Part shown: positions 55,564-63,793 of the stretch, piece after piece
Numbering within the stretch: position 1 is the first letter of the stretch
Layout of the letters: every line of letters begins with the position of its first letter
Source: Thalassotalea_H castellviae
Lineage (GTDB): Bacteria > Pseudomonadota > Gammaproteobacteria > Enterobacterales > Alteromonadaceae
Assembly: GCF_031846185.1 (NCBI RefSeq)
Contig: NZ_JAVRIF010000006.1
Location: 1 to 64,000, forward strand
Reading direction: 5' to 3'
Length of the DNA: 64,000 bases
Translations under genes and position numbers: made by a program
Notes under the pieces: generated by a model
Database searches by the model: none
Seen by the model: only the letters and a program-made list of their open reading frames with translations
What the model was told of the DNA's origin: nothing

Positions 55564-57465
55564 ATGAATAAATTTATTATTACAGCAATCACCGCTTCAT
55601 TAACATTAGCGTTAAGTGCTTGTGGTGATGGTGATAACGGAAAAAATGGCGTAAACGGTGCTAATGGTAGCAATGGCGTAGATGGATTAACGAGTTTAAT
55701 TAAACAAACAGAATTACCGGTAGGTGATGAAAATTGTTTAAACAGTGGCGTTAGAATTGATTCTGGTATTGATGCGAATAGTGATGGTGTTTTAGAAGAA
55801 AGCGAATTTAGTGAAAGCCAATTTGTTTGTGCACCTACGATTAATGAAGTCGGTTCAGCAGATATTGCAACGAACAGTTATAACTCGTGGTTTGTTGCTG
55901 GTGCTTCTGAAATAGCAACCGCTGAAGCTATTTGGCAAGAGGTAACCGAGCAGGTAAATGCGACTGCCCCAGCTACTAAGGTAGCTTTTGCAAAAACAAC
56001 AGCTGATATTGAAAGCCTGAGAGGTACGGCAAAGAACGTGATACTTTTTGTCGGCGATGGTATGGGAGTTTCAACGGTAACGGCTGCACGTATTTTAGAC
56101 GGTCAAAGTAAAGGATTAATGGGTGAAGAGAATCAATTAAGCTTTGATAAATTTCCATTTTCGGGATTTGCAAAAACTTATAATGTTGATGCTCAAACGC
56201 CAGATTCAGCCGGTACAATGACTGCTATGATGTCAGGTATAAAAACAGATGTTGGTGTTATCGGTGTCGATGAAGATATTGCTTATGGCGATTGCTCTAC
56301 TGTCGCAGGTAATGAAATGATAACTGTATTAGAATTAGCCGAAATAGCCGGTAAATCGACAGGTATTATTTCAACGGCACGTATAACTCATGCGACGCCT
56401 GCTGCGACTTTTGCAAAATCAGCCAATCGAAATTGGGAAGATGTTTCAGATATGCCGCAATCTGCTATTGATGGTGGCTGTGAAGATATCGCATCTCAAT
56501 TAGTGAACTTTGAAGCCAATTTAGAAGCCCGTTATACCGGCACTAATGTTAATGGCATTGAAGTAGTGATGGGTGGTGGTCGCCGTCACTTTTTACCTAA
56601 AGATGCTGCATTTAACAGTGCAGATGCAGTAAGTGGTGTAGAGGGAGATCGAACGGATGGTCGAGACTTAATTACCGAGTGGAAAACTGCATATCCGAAT
56701 GGTTCGTATATTTGGAATGAAGACAGCTTTAATGCTATTGATCCTGCAACAACCGAACGTATTTTTGGCTTGTTTAATGAATCACATATGCAATATGAAG
56801 CGGATCGTGAAAATGATATTGCTGGTGAACCAAGTTTGGCGGAAATGACAGCTAAAGCAATTGGAGTACTTGAAAACAATGAAAAAGGGTTCTTTTTAAC
56901 TGTTGAATCAGGTCGTATAGATCATGCTCATCATGCAGGTAATGCTTACAATGCGTTAAATGATGCGATTGAATTTTCAAAAGCAGTACAAGTTGCTGTA
57001 GATGCCACAGATGATGAAGATACATTAATCATAGTGACGGCCGATCATAGTCATGTATTTACCATTGCTGGTTACCCTAAACGTGGGAACCCGATTTTGG
57101 GCAAAGTTGTTGGTATTGGCTCAGAAGAGCCTTCGTTAGCAAGTGATGGCATGCCTTACACCACATTAGGCTATACCAACGGATTAGGATATAGAGACTT
57201 AGGTGATGAAACCAATGCTGACGCTTCGTACATGGAAGCAGCAGTAACTGGTCGTGTTGATTTAACAAATGTTGAAACACAAACCCCAGGTTTTCATCAA
57301 GAAGCACTAGTGCCTTTATCATCTGAAACACATGCTGGTGAAGATGTAGCTGTGTATGCGATGGGTCCTGGAGCACACTTAGTGACAGGTACGAATGAGC
57401 AAAGTTTAATATTTCATATCATGGACTTTGCAGCAGACCTAAGTAACGAAAATTCGATGAATTAA
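55564..57465 (+). CDS. alkaline phosphatase lipoprotein with collagen-like N-terminal stretch
   Basis: The 633-residue protein has a lipoprotein signal with Cys20 (LALSAC). A Gly-X-Y stretch follows (GKNGVNGANGSNGVDG, about 25-41), then an acidic module of about 50 residues (LIKQTELPVGDENCLNSG...DANSDGVLEESE...SQFVC) that recurs after collagen-like runs in marine gammaproteobacterial lipoproteins. The phosphatase domain starts at about 155 with VGDGMGVS, TPDSAGTM (nucleophile Ser), ESGRIDHAHHAGN and TADHSH. It is a tandem paralogue of the preceding gene. The extra N-terminal parts probably place it at the outer membrane, perhaps exposed on the surface. Confidence 0.9.
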   Translation: MNKFIITAITASLTLALSACGDGDNGKNGVNGANGSNGVDGLTSLIKQTELPVGDENCLNSGVRIDSGIDANSDGVLEESEFSESQFVCAPTINEVGSADIATNSYNSWFVAGASEIATAEAIWQEVTEQVNATAPATKVAFAKTTADIESLRGTAKNVILFVGDGMGVSTVTAARILDGQSKGLMGEENQLSFDKFPFSGFAKTYNVDAQTPDSAGTMTAMMSGIKTDVGVIGVDEDIAYGDCSTVAGNEMITVLELAEIAGKSTGIISTARITHATPAATFAKSANRNWEDVSDMPQSAIDGGCEDIASQLVNFEANLEARYTGTNVNGIEVVMGGGRRHFLPKDAAFNSADAVSGVEGDRTDGRDLITEWKTAYPNGSYIWNEDSFNAIDPATTERIFGLFNESHMQYEADRENDIAGEPSLAEMTAKAIGVLENNEKGFFLTVESGRIDHAHHAGNAYNALNDAIEFSKAVQVAVDATDDEDTLIIVTADHSHVFTIAGYPKRGNPILGKVVGIGSEEPSLASDGMPYTTLGYTNGLGYRDLGDETNADASYMEAAVTGRVDLTNVETQTPGFHQEALVPLSSETHAGEDVAVYAMGPGAHLVTGTNEQSLIFHIMDFAADLSNENSMN

Positions 57466-57482
57466 TATTGTAATATCAATAT

Positions 57483-57509
57483 ATAGGGGAACATTGTTCC
57501 CCTATTTTT
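57483..57509 (+). terminator. intrinsic terminator or attenuator after the second phosphatase
   Basis: ATAGGGGAAC and GTTCCCCTAT form a perfect 10-bp stem with a three-base loop, followed by TTTTA. It ends just before the next gene, so that gene is either read through at reduced level or has its own start of transcription. Confidence 0.8.
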
Positions 57510-57521
57510 ATGGGAAAACTA

Positions 57522-58256
57522 ATGAAAAATTTGGTAATTGTTTTTTGTTTTATCGCTAGTCAGTTAATAAGTTTTAAAAGCTATGCAAGTGAGTCTTGTC
57601 CAAAAAAAGTTGAGCAATTAGGGGCTATTTACACAATTGAAACTTCAGGGTTAAACTCTGAAACTACAAAAATAAAAAGTAACTTTGAGTTATGGCGAAA
57701 AGGTCAAGATGTTTTACATATCAACCAATTGAAACAAACTACGAATCAATGGCATACCTTAAAAAATAACAGTGTCCGTAAAGTAAGCTATTTTGATCAC
57801 TACCAAAAAGGTATTGAGTTTGAACCTGTTGCTTCAAATAAACATCACTGGCAGTCGAAATTTCAATTAGTGACAGAAGCTCAATTGGCTAACATGACCT
57901 TAATATCAACCAAAGGTCAGGATTGTAGCCGAATTGAATATTATAAATTTGAAAGCAAAGAGCAAACGATAGAACTTTGGTGGCAGCCGGAGTTGCAACT
58001 TGCACAAAAAGTTATTACTAACGAAAAAGAAACGATAACCGTTTGGCAATTAAATAAAACGATATTTTCAACAGACAAGATAGAAAGCGTCTTTAAAAGA
58101 ACAGAGCATTATAAAATGACGGATTATGCCGATATTGGCGATAATGAATCGGATCCCTTTTTAAGGAAAATGATACGTTTGGGCTTTATTGACCACGCTG
58201 GTAGTGGTTTTTATGATGCGCAAGGTAATCAATTAGCTAACGATCATCACCATTAA
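57522..58256 (+). CDS. secreted protein of unknown function
   Basis: I do not recognise this 244-residue protein. It has a signal peptide (MKNLVIVFCFIASQLISF, cleavage near SYAS). The mature part has many short amphipathic beta-like stretches (NFELWRKGQDVLHI, TIELWWQPELQLAQKV, ETITVWQLN), reminiscent of LolA-like half-barrels, though that is only an impression. It has two cysteines that could pair (SCPKK, QDCSR) and ends in HHH. I chose the start at 57522, six bases after GGGA; an ATG at 57510 has no ribosome-binding site. It follows the phosphatases and the hairpin at 57483-57509 and lies within the direct repeats. Confidence 0.75.
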   Translation: MKNLVIVFCFIASQLISFKSYASESCPKKVEQLGAIYTIETSGLNSETTKIKSNFELWRKGQDVLHINQLKQTTNQWHTLKNNSVRKVSYFDHYQKGIEFEPVASNKHHWQSKFQLVTEAQLANMTLISTKGQDCSRIEYYKFESKEQTIELWWQPELQLAQKVITNEKETITVWQLNKTIFSTDKIESVFKRTEHYKMTDYADIGDNESDPFLRKMIRLGFIDHAGSGFYDAQGNQLANDHHH

Positions 58257-58360
58257 TTGGTATTTCTGTCAGCGAGCTCTGAGGAGCTATAGTTATTTTA
58301 ATGAGTACGATCTGTTGCATAATTACATGTAAGATAAGTGACAAGCAAAATATACAATCC

Positions 58361-58407
58361 TTCTAATGCGTACTTATTAAGGTTTAGTGATTTAAAAAAC
58401 GACTTTT
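58361..58407 (+). repeat. right copy of the direct repeat flanking the phosphatase module
   Basis: This matches 53736-53779 with 40 identical bases and a three-base insertion (ATT). It includes the left arm of a terminator hairpin, as in the left copy. The copies lie 4.6 kb apart in the same orientation. Confidence 0.85.
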
Positions 58408-58437
58408 ATATAGTTAAAAGTCGTTCTTAATTTTTAA
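58392..58437. terminator. terminator between the unknown secreted gene and the M9 peptidase gene
   Basis: AACGACTTTTA and TTAAAAGTCGTT pair around a short loop. On the minus strand a run of T follows, fitting the end of the peptidase gene at 58483; on the plus strand CTTAATTTTT follows. The region 58257-58360 holds no recognised gene. Confidence 0.75.
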
Positions 58438-58482
58438 ACACAATATGCAATACACAGTGGCTATTGTTGACAATAAGCTAAG

Positions 58483-61209
58483 TTATTTATTACGCGCCTT
58501 TAACTGACTTTGACTATGCATACGATAATGTTTTGAGTCTTCTGCGTAGTGTTTAGCTGAATATATTAAACGTTTGGCTCTGCTATTTAGTGATTGAGCA
58601 AGATTTTGTAACCAAGCTTTATAAGAAGCTTCTAGAGAATACATAGTCGTAGTTTTCTCTCGATAACAGTCTATATCGCCAGAAATTAGGCATTGTTTAA
58701 ATCCTTGATGTAATTCTTGGTGATTTTCAACTAAAAATCGATGCAGTGTGTAACTCCAGATATAAATCAAATCACTACTTGAATTGTAATTTACCGTACT
58801 AATCTCTTCGATAGTAGGCCATTTATCTTCCGGAGTAGAGGTAAGAACATAGTTACCTCGAGGAAATTCATCTACCCAAGCTATATATTCAGCTAGGCCC
58901 TCTGACCACCAGGTAGTTTCATCGAGAGATAAGTGACCAAACTCACCATATTTGACATAGCGACCATCTAGATAATGCGTGAACTCATGTTCCCAGTTCC
59001 ATACCCACCACGCATCCTCTTCGCCTTGTTGATAAACAAATAATCGCGCAATATTATCTTCTTGAGAAGGAGTACCCTCGAGATAGAACCCACCGTTATC
59101 TGTTGGAATTTGATAAAGAGAATAACCATATGCCCCATAATCTTGCGAGGAGTTGAATATACTGGCGTATACAGCATCATTAAAGTCATCTTCTACTGAA
59201 ACGTAATTTGTTGCCAGTACCTGATGAAATGTATCGGAAGTAGTTATTAATGATTGGCATAGGCTATCTTGCTGATCTATCGTTAAATCGTCAAAACGCA
59301 GCTCAGCAAAATCATTACAACTTGTTACCTTTGGAAGTATTTCTTGTTCCGAAACTATATAGCAAATATCTTGGTATTCATTCCCACAAAGATTGATAGC
59401 TAAATCTGGGTTATGATAACCAACAGCATCCGATAAATAATAACCGTAGAAAGCAATTTGTATATTTTTGCTATCTTCTGCACTGGCATGTTCAATGACT
59501 GCTCTGGTAAGTGAAACCATGCTTTGCTCTAACATGGTTTGCCATTCTGCATCGTCATCGAGCCAAAACTCATATCCTAATGAATATATATTGTATAAAA
59601 GGTAGTAGTCGCCATTGATGGGCACTAGGTTACTTTGGGAGAAATTAGTCAGTGCTGTTAAAAGTGATTCGTTATAGTAACGTGCTACGAAGTCTCTATT
59701 TTCACTGAACTTAAAGGCATAGGCAGTACGATCTATTAGATCGAAAACATTGTAAATTCCAGTTTGTAAATTGTAAGTATCACCTTGACCATCAAATCTG
59801 CTATATAAGTTGATTAGGGCTAAGTTGATGTCAAAAAACTTTGTAAGTAGCTCATGTTTATGGTCAAACCTACTCAGTGAATAAACGGTATCGGTATAAC
59901 CTGTGTGGATTTTGGTTGCTGATTCTGATAAACCATAAAAACCAGACATTTGAGTCAACCTCAGGCCAGCGGTATTAAGGTTATTTAATTGGCTATCGGT
60001 TAATTTTTCACTGCCAAAGTAATAGATATGAGCTCGAATGTAATAGGTTAAGTTATATAACCTTTCGTCGGTGATATTATCTCTAAGTGCCAAAGCGTCT
60101 AATGCTTTGATGGCATTATTAAACTTTTCTTCGTTATGTACAAAGTCTGAAGAGAAAGGGTCTTGACCACTAAATATATCATTAAGTAATTCAGGGAAAT
60201 CGGAGTCTGATTGCCAGCTGGGTGCTAACGGTTCGGTTAGGTTGCCGTTATATACAATAGCATGATCGGCAAATTTGAATTCATATTTGATTAAGTGAGT
60301 ATTACCAAGGCTATCGATTATTGAAACGATAACTCTATCATCACTGACATTTAATTCTTCAATGCTGGTTGTGTTGGGTTGATAAGTAAATTGTTGGTTA
60401 GTGTAACTAAAAGAGCCAAATCTAGGCTCAGCTAATACAACAATATTATCTGAAAATACTTCATCTGTGTTTAATTCTGCTGCCGGTAAGATAAAAACAC
60501 CTGACATTGCATCTTGTGAATTTCCGAACAGCTGATAACTAAAACGGGAAATTTCAGAACTGTTTGGTAAAAGGTTGATAACAACATCACTAGGCTCAGA
60601 CCAAACTAACCCATCAAATACTTTATAAGTGAAGTGTGTTTTAAGTTCGGTTGTTTGTCTTGGGGCAATATAAACAAATTCACCCGTAGTATTATTAAAC
60701 GTAAGAGAGCCAATTAAAACATCGTCAATTAATTCGAAACTTAACGTATCGCCATCAATATCCGTACCGATTAAATTACCAACGTAAACGTTATCTAAGG
60801 AAATATTTATCTGAGACTGCTCAGCAAGTGGTGCGATATTATCGGGTGCCAATAAAGTGATCTCGACAGAAGCTGATTGTTCAAGCGTACTATCTGCAAC
60901 CACGTTAAATGTAAATTTTGTTTGGTCTTTGCTTTCAAATTTATTGACCGAAAATGTGAACTCTCCTGTAGAAGATAATTCGAATTCACCAATATTTGGC
61001 GCTGAAACTAATTCGAAGCTAATTGGTAAGTTGTTGTTGTGTTTTGCAGTCAGTTTTCCGGAAAACGTTGTCCCTTTTTTTATTTCAATATAACTGTCTT
61101 GAATGGTAATGGTATTAGATTGTGAAACTTTTGTTTGTTTGGTCTTGTTGCTGTCACCACCACCACAACCGGCTAGTAGCATTAATAATACTATTAAATA
61201 TATTTTCAT
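58483..61209 (-). CDS. M9 (collagenase) family metallopeptidase lipoprotein
   Basis: The 908-residue protein starts with a lipoprotein signal (LLAGC). Two cadherin-like beta-domains follow at about 30-125 and 125-215 (IGEFELSSTGEFTFSVN and IGSLTFNNTTGEFVYIAP), with a third similar one to about 310. An M9 N-terminal helical domain lies at about 330-560 (LYNLTYYIRAHIYYFG, GYTDTVYSLSRF). The catalytic domain has the zinc motif HEFTHYLDG at about 740 and the downstream WWSEGLAEYIAW with the third ligand Glu. The family contains Vibrio and clostridial collagenases, but substrate specificity cannot be told. It is convergent with the phosphatase module and is the last gene before glmU. Confidence 0.85.
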   Translation of the reverse strand: MKIYLIVLLMLLAGCGGGDSNKTKQTKVSQSNTITIQDSYIEIKKGTTFSGKLTAKHNNNLPISFELVSAPNIGEFELSSTGEFTFSVNKFESKDQTKFTFNVVADSTLEQSASVEITLLAPDNIAPLAEQSQINISLDNVYVGNLIGTDIDGDTLSFELIDDVLIGSLTFNNTTGEFVYIAPRQTTELKTHFTYKVFDGLVWSEPSDVVINLLPNSSEISRFSYQLFGNSQDAMSGVFILPAAELNTDEVFSDNIVVLAEPRFGSFSYTNQQFTYQPNTTSIEELNVSDDRVIVSIIDSLGNTHLIKYEFKFADHAIVYNGNLTEPLAPSWQSDSDFPELLNDIFSGQDPFSSDFVHNEEKFNNAIKALDALALRDNITDERLYNLTYYIRAHIYYFGSEKLTDSQLNNLNTAGLRLTQMSGFYGLSESATKIHTGYTDTVYSLSRFDHKHELLTKFFDINLALINLYSRFDGQGDTYNLQTGIYNVFDLIDRTAYAFKFSENRDFVARYYNESLLTALTNFSQSNLVPINGDYYLLYNIYSLGYEFWLDDDAEWQTMLEQSMVSLTRAVIEHASAEDSKNIQIAFYGYYLSDAVGYHNPDLAINLCGNEYQDICYIVSEQEILPKVTSCNDFAELRFDDLTIDQQDSLCQSLITTSDTFHQVLATNYVSVEDDFNDAVYASIFNSSQDYGAYGYSLYQIPTDNGGFYLEGTPSQEDNIARLFVYQQGEEDAWWVWNWEHEFTHYLDGRYVKYGEFGHLSLDETTWWSEGLAEYIAWVDEFPRGNYVLTSTPEDKWPTIEEISTVNYNSSSDLIYIWSYTLHRFLVENHQELHQGFKQCLISGDIDCYREKTTTMYSLEASYKAWLQNLAQSLNSRAKRLIYSAKHYAEDSKHYRMHSQSQLKARNK

Positions 61210-61431
61210 TATTGTTATTTAGTTAATTGACTCGGGAGGATGTTACAAAATGGTGAATTAATTACAATCTAAAAACATAAATATTTTAGTTAGTTACAAT
61301 CATTTTTGTAAACTTTTGTGTTTTTTACCCTAACAATATATGACATTACTCATCAAAGAATATTAATCTATACATTATATTTTATTCAGATACGGTAAAT
61401 AGAAAGCTAGTATTAGTTTTTATTGGAAAAT

Positions 61432-61456
61432 CGTTAGAATAACGCGTTAGAATAAC
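61432..61456 (+). repeat. tandem 12-bp repeat before glmU
   Basis: CGTTAGAATAAC occurs twice with a 13-base period (61432-61443 and 61445-61456), 24 bases before the glmU start. Each copy contains TAGAAT, a possible -10. TTGGAA (61423-61428) is 19 bases before the second. The rest of 61210-61431 is AT-rich with no recognised gene and should hold the promoters of the peptidase gene and glmU. Confidence 0.6.
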
Positions 61457-61480
61457 CAAAAAACAATAAACGGAATAATT

Positions 61481-62851
61481 ATGTCATTGTCAGTTGTCAT
61501 TCTTGCTGCGGGTAAAGGCACCCGTATGCGTTCATCTTTACCAAAAGTACTTCACCCAATAGCAGACAAACCTATGGTTAGTCATGTTATAGATGCCGCA
61601 CGTAAATTAAATGCTGAAAACATTTATCTTGTTTATGGTTTTGGTGGCGAAATACTAAAAGCGACGATTAATGAAAAAAGTGCTGGCGATGATTTAACGT
61701 TTGTTGAGCAAAAAGAGCAATTAGGTACAGGCCATGCCGTAGCCGTTACAGCATCATACTTGAAGGATGATGAAGACGTGCTGGTTTTGTACGGTGATGT
61801 ACCGTTAACTAAAGTTACAACATTAGAAAGTTTGATCGATGTCAAACCGGAAAATGGTATGGGGTTATTAAGTGTTAACCTCAATAACCCAACTGGTTAC
61901 GGAAGGATCATTCGAGAAAATAATGCTGTGGTTGGCATTATTGAACAAAAAGATGCTAATGAAGAACAGCTAAAAATTAATGAATGTAACACCGGAATAC
62001 TGCTCGCTAATGGTGGAGACCTGAAGCGATGGTTAAGTCAATTATCAAATGATAATGCTCAAGGAGAATATTATTTAACTGATGTTATTGCCGCGTGTCA
62101 TAGCGAAGGAAAAACAATAGCAACAGCACACCCTGAAACAGAAATTGAAGTTGAAGGAGCAAATAACCGAGTACAACTTGCGGCATTAGAGCGGGCATAT
62201 CAATTACGCAAAGCTGAAGCTTTAATGATAGCAGGAGCGAGTCTTCGAGATCCCAATAGAATAGATGTTCGCGGCACTATGATGGTTGGACAAGAAGTTC
62301 AAATAGACGTTAATTGTATCTTTGAAGGGGAAGTTGTAATCGCCCATGGTGCAAAAATTGGCGCTAACTGTATATTGAAAGACTGCTCCATTGGTGAAAA
62401 TACCGAAATAAAACCCAATACTATCATCGAAGGTGCTGTGATTGGTGATCATTGTTCTGCGGGGCCATTTGCTCGGATACGACCTGATAGTGTGATGAAT
62501 GAGAACTCCCATATTGGTAATTTTGTTGAAATGAAAAAAACAACTTTAGGGAGTGGTAGTAAGTCAGGTCATTTAACCTATTTAGGTAATACTACCGTCG
62601 GTAATAACGTAAATATCGGTGCGGGAACAATCACCTGTAATTATGATGGCGTAAATAAGTCGCAAACCACAATTGATGATAATGCTTTTATTGGCTCTAA
62701 TAGTTCACTTGTTGCGCCTGTATTTATAGGTTCTGGAGCTACCGTTGGTGCGGGATCTGTTATTGCTAAGGATGTAGAAGCCGAAGAATTAGCCGTGGCT
62801 CGTGGTAAGCAACGTAATATTTCGGGTTGGAAAAAACCGGAAAAAAAATAA
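61481..62851 (+). CDS. glmU: bifunctional UDP-N-acetylglucosamine pyrophosphorylase / glucosamine-1-phosphate N-acetyltransferase
   Basis: GlmU makes UDP-GlcNAc for peptidoglycan and LPS. The 456 residues (same as E. coli) comprise the N-terminal uridyltransferase with LAAGKGTRMRSSLPKVLH (8-25), QLGTGHAV and YGDVPL, and from about 250 the left-handed beta-helix acetyltransferase with NFVEMKK, GHLTYLGN and GAGTITCNYDG. GGAA precedes the ATG. It is normally the gene after atpC; here 7.7 kb separate them. Confidence 0.98.
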   Translation: MSLSVVILAAGKGTRMRSSLPKVLHPIADKPMVSHVIDAARKLNAENIYLVYGFGGEILKATINEKSAGDDLTFVEQKEQLGTGHAVAVTASYLKDDEDVLVLYGDVPLTKVTTLESLIDVKPENGMGLLSVNLNNPTGYGRIIRENNAVVGIIEQKDANEEQLKINECNTGILLANGGDLKRWLSQLSNDNAQGEYYLTDVIAACHSEGKTIATAHPETEIEVEGANNRVQLAALERAYQLRKAEALMIAGASLRDPNRIDVRGTMMVGQEVQIDVNCIFEGEVVIAHGAKIGANCILKDCSIGENTEIKPNTIIEGAVIGDHCSAGPFARIRPDSVMNENSHIGNFVEMKKTTLGSGSKSGHLTYLGNTTVGNNVNIGAGTITCNYDGVNKSQTTIDDNAFIGSNSSLVAPVFIGSGATVGAGSVIAKDVEAEELAVARGKQRNISGWKKPEKK

Positions 62852-62867
62852 CTACCCTCTGTTAAAT

Positions 62868-62894
62868 AGGGCATTAAATCATCATTAATGCCCT
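62868..62894 (+). terminator. hairpin after glmU
   Basis: AGGGCATTAA and TTAATGCCCT form a 10-bp stem with a seven-base loop. Only TTAAAT follows, so termination may be weak or the stem may be a processing site. Confidence 0.45.
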
Positions 62895-63012
62895 TAAATA
62901 GCCAAATAATTTGTAACTAGGCTATAAATCCAAATTCTGATTGTTTTTTATCACAACTTTTGCTTAAATAGATAAGTTTTAAAACGAAACTTAATTGAGT
63001 AAATCGAAAGTT

Positions 63013-63774
63013 ATGACAAAAAGAAATACTAAGCAACGTCGCCATATTATCATTACCGAATTAAACAGTTTGGGTGAAGTTAGCGTTGATCAACTTTCTA
63101 AGAAATTTGATACCTCAGAAGTTACGATAAGAAAAGACTTAGCTGCCCTTGAAAATAGTGGCTTATTGCTTCGCCGTTATGGCGGTGCTGTTTCATTACC
63201 GAGTGAATTAATTGAGCCAAAGTGTGAAAAACTTTCAAAACGAAAGCTTAGTATCGCAAAAAAAGCAGCCACTCTCATCCGTGATCATAATAGAATTATT
63301 TTAGATAGCGGAAGTACAACATCCGCACTCGTGAATGAGTTGAGTAAGAAATCTGGCTTAGTAGTGATGACAAATTCACTATCGATAGCATCTGAAATTC
63401 AGGCTTTAGAAAATGAACCCACGCTATTGATGACTGGTGGTACATGGGACCCACTGTCAGAATCATTCCAAGGAAAAATCGCGGAAAGTGTTTTAAGATC
63501 TTATGATTTTGATCAGTTATTTATTGGTGCAGACGGCATTGATATTGAGCGTGGTACCACTACTTTTAATGAGTTATTAGGTTTAAGCCAAGTGATGGCG
63601 GAAGTTTCTCGAGAAGTGATTGTGATGATCGAATCTGAGAAAATTAATCGCAAAATACCTAATCTGGAAATACCTTGGCAGCAAGTGCACACGCTTATTA
63701 CTGATGATGACTTATCTGAAGAAGTAAGAAATAAACTAATAAAACAAGGCATTAATTTAATTTGTGCTAAGTAA
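63013..63774 (+). CDS. DeoR/GlpR-type transcriptional regulator
   Basis: The 253-residue regulator has an N-terminal helix-turn-helix (VSVDQLSKKFDTSEVTIRKDLAALE, about 24-48, then the DeoR hallmark LLRRYGGAV) and a sugar-phosphate-binding domain with ILDSGSTTSAL and LFIGADGID. I chose ATG 63013; a TTG six codons upstream is possible, and neither has a strong ribosome-binding site. DeoR-family genes are common next to glmS in marine gammaproteobacteria, so control of glmS or amino-sugar genes by a sugar phosphate is likely. It ends 19 bases before glmS. Confidence 0.88.
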   Translation: MTKRNTKQRRHIIITELNSLGEVSVDQLSKKFDTSEVTIRKDLAALENSGLLLRRYGGAVSLPSELIEPKCEKLSKRKLSIAKKAATLIRDHNRIILDSGSTTSALVNELSKKSGLVVMTNSLSIASEIQALENEPTLLMTGGTWDPLSESFQGKIAESVLRSYDFDQLFIGADGIDIERGTTTFNELLGLSQVMAEVSREVIVMIESEKINRKIPNLEIPWQQVHTLITDDDLSEEVRNKLIKQGINLICAK

Positions 63775-63793
63775 GATATAAAAGGAAATAAAT

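Noticed and set aside
58274..58288. AGCTC-TGAG-GAGCT hairpin after the unknown secreted gene as a terminator
   Set aside because: The five-base stem is followed by mixed sequence rather than a T-run. The hairpin at 58392-58437 is far better.
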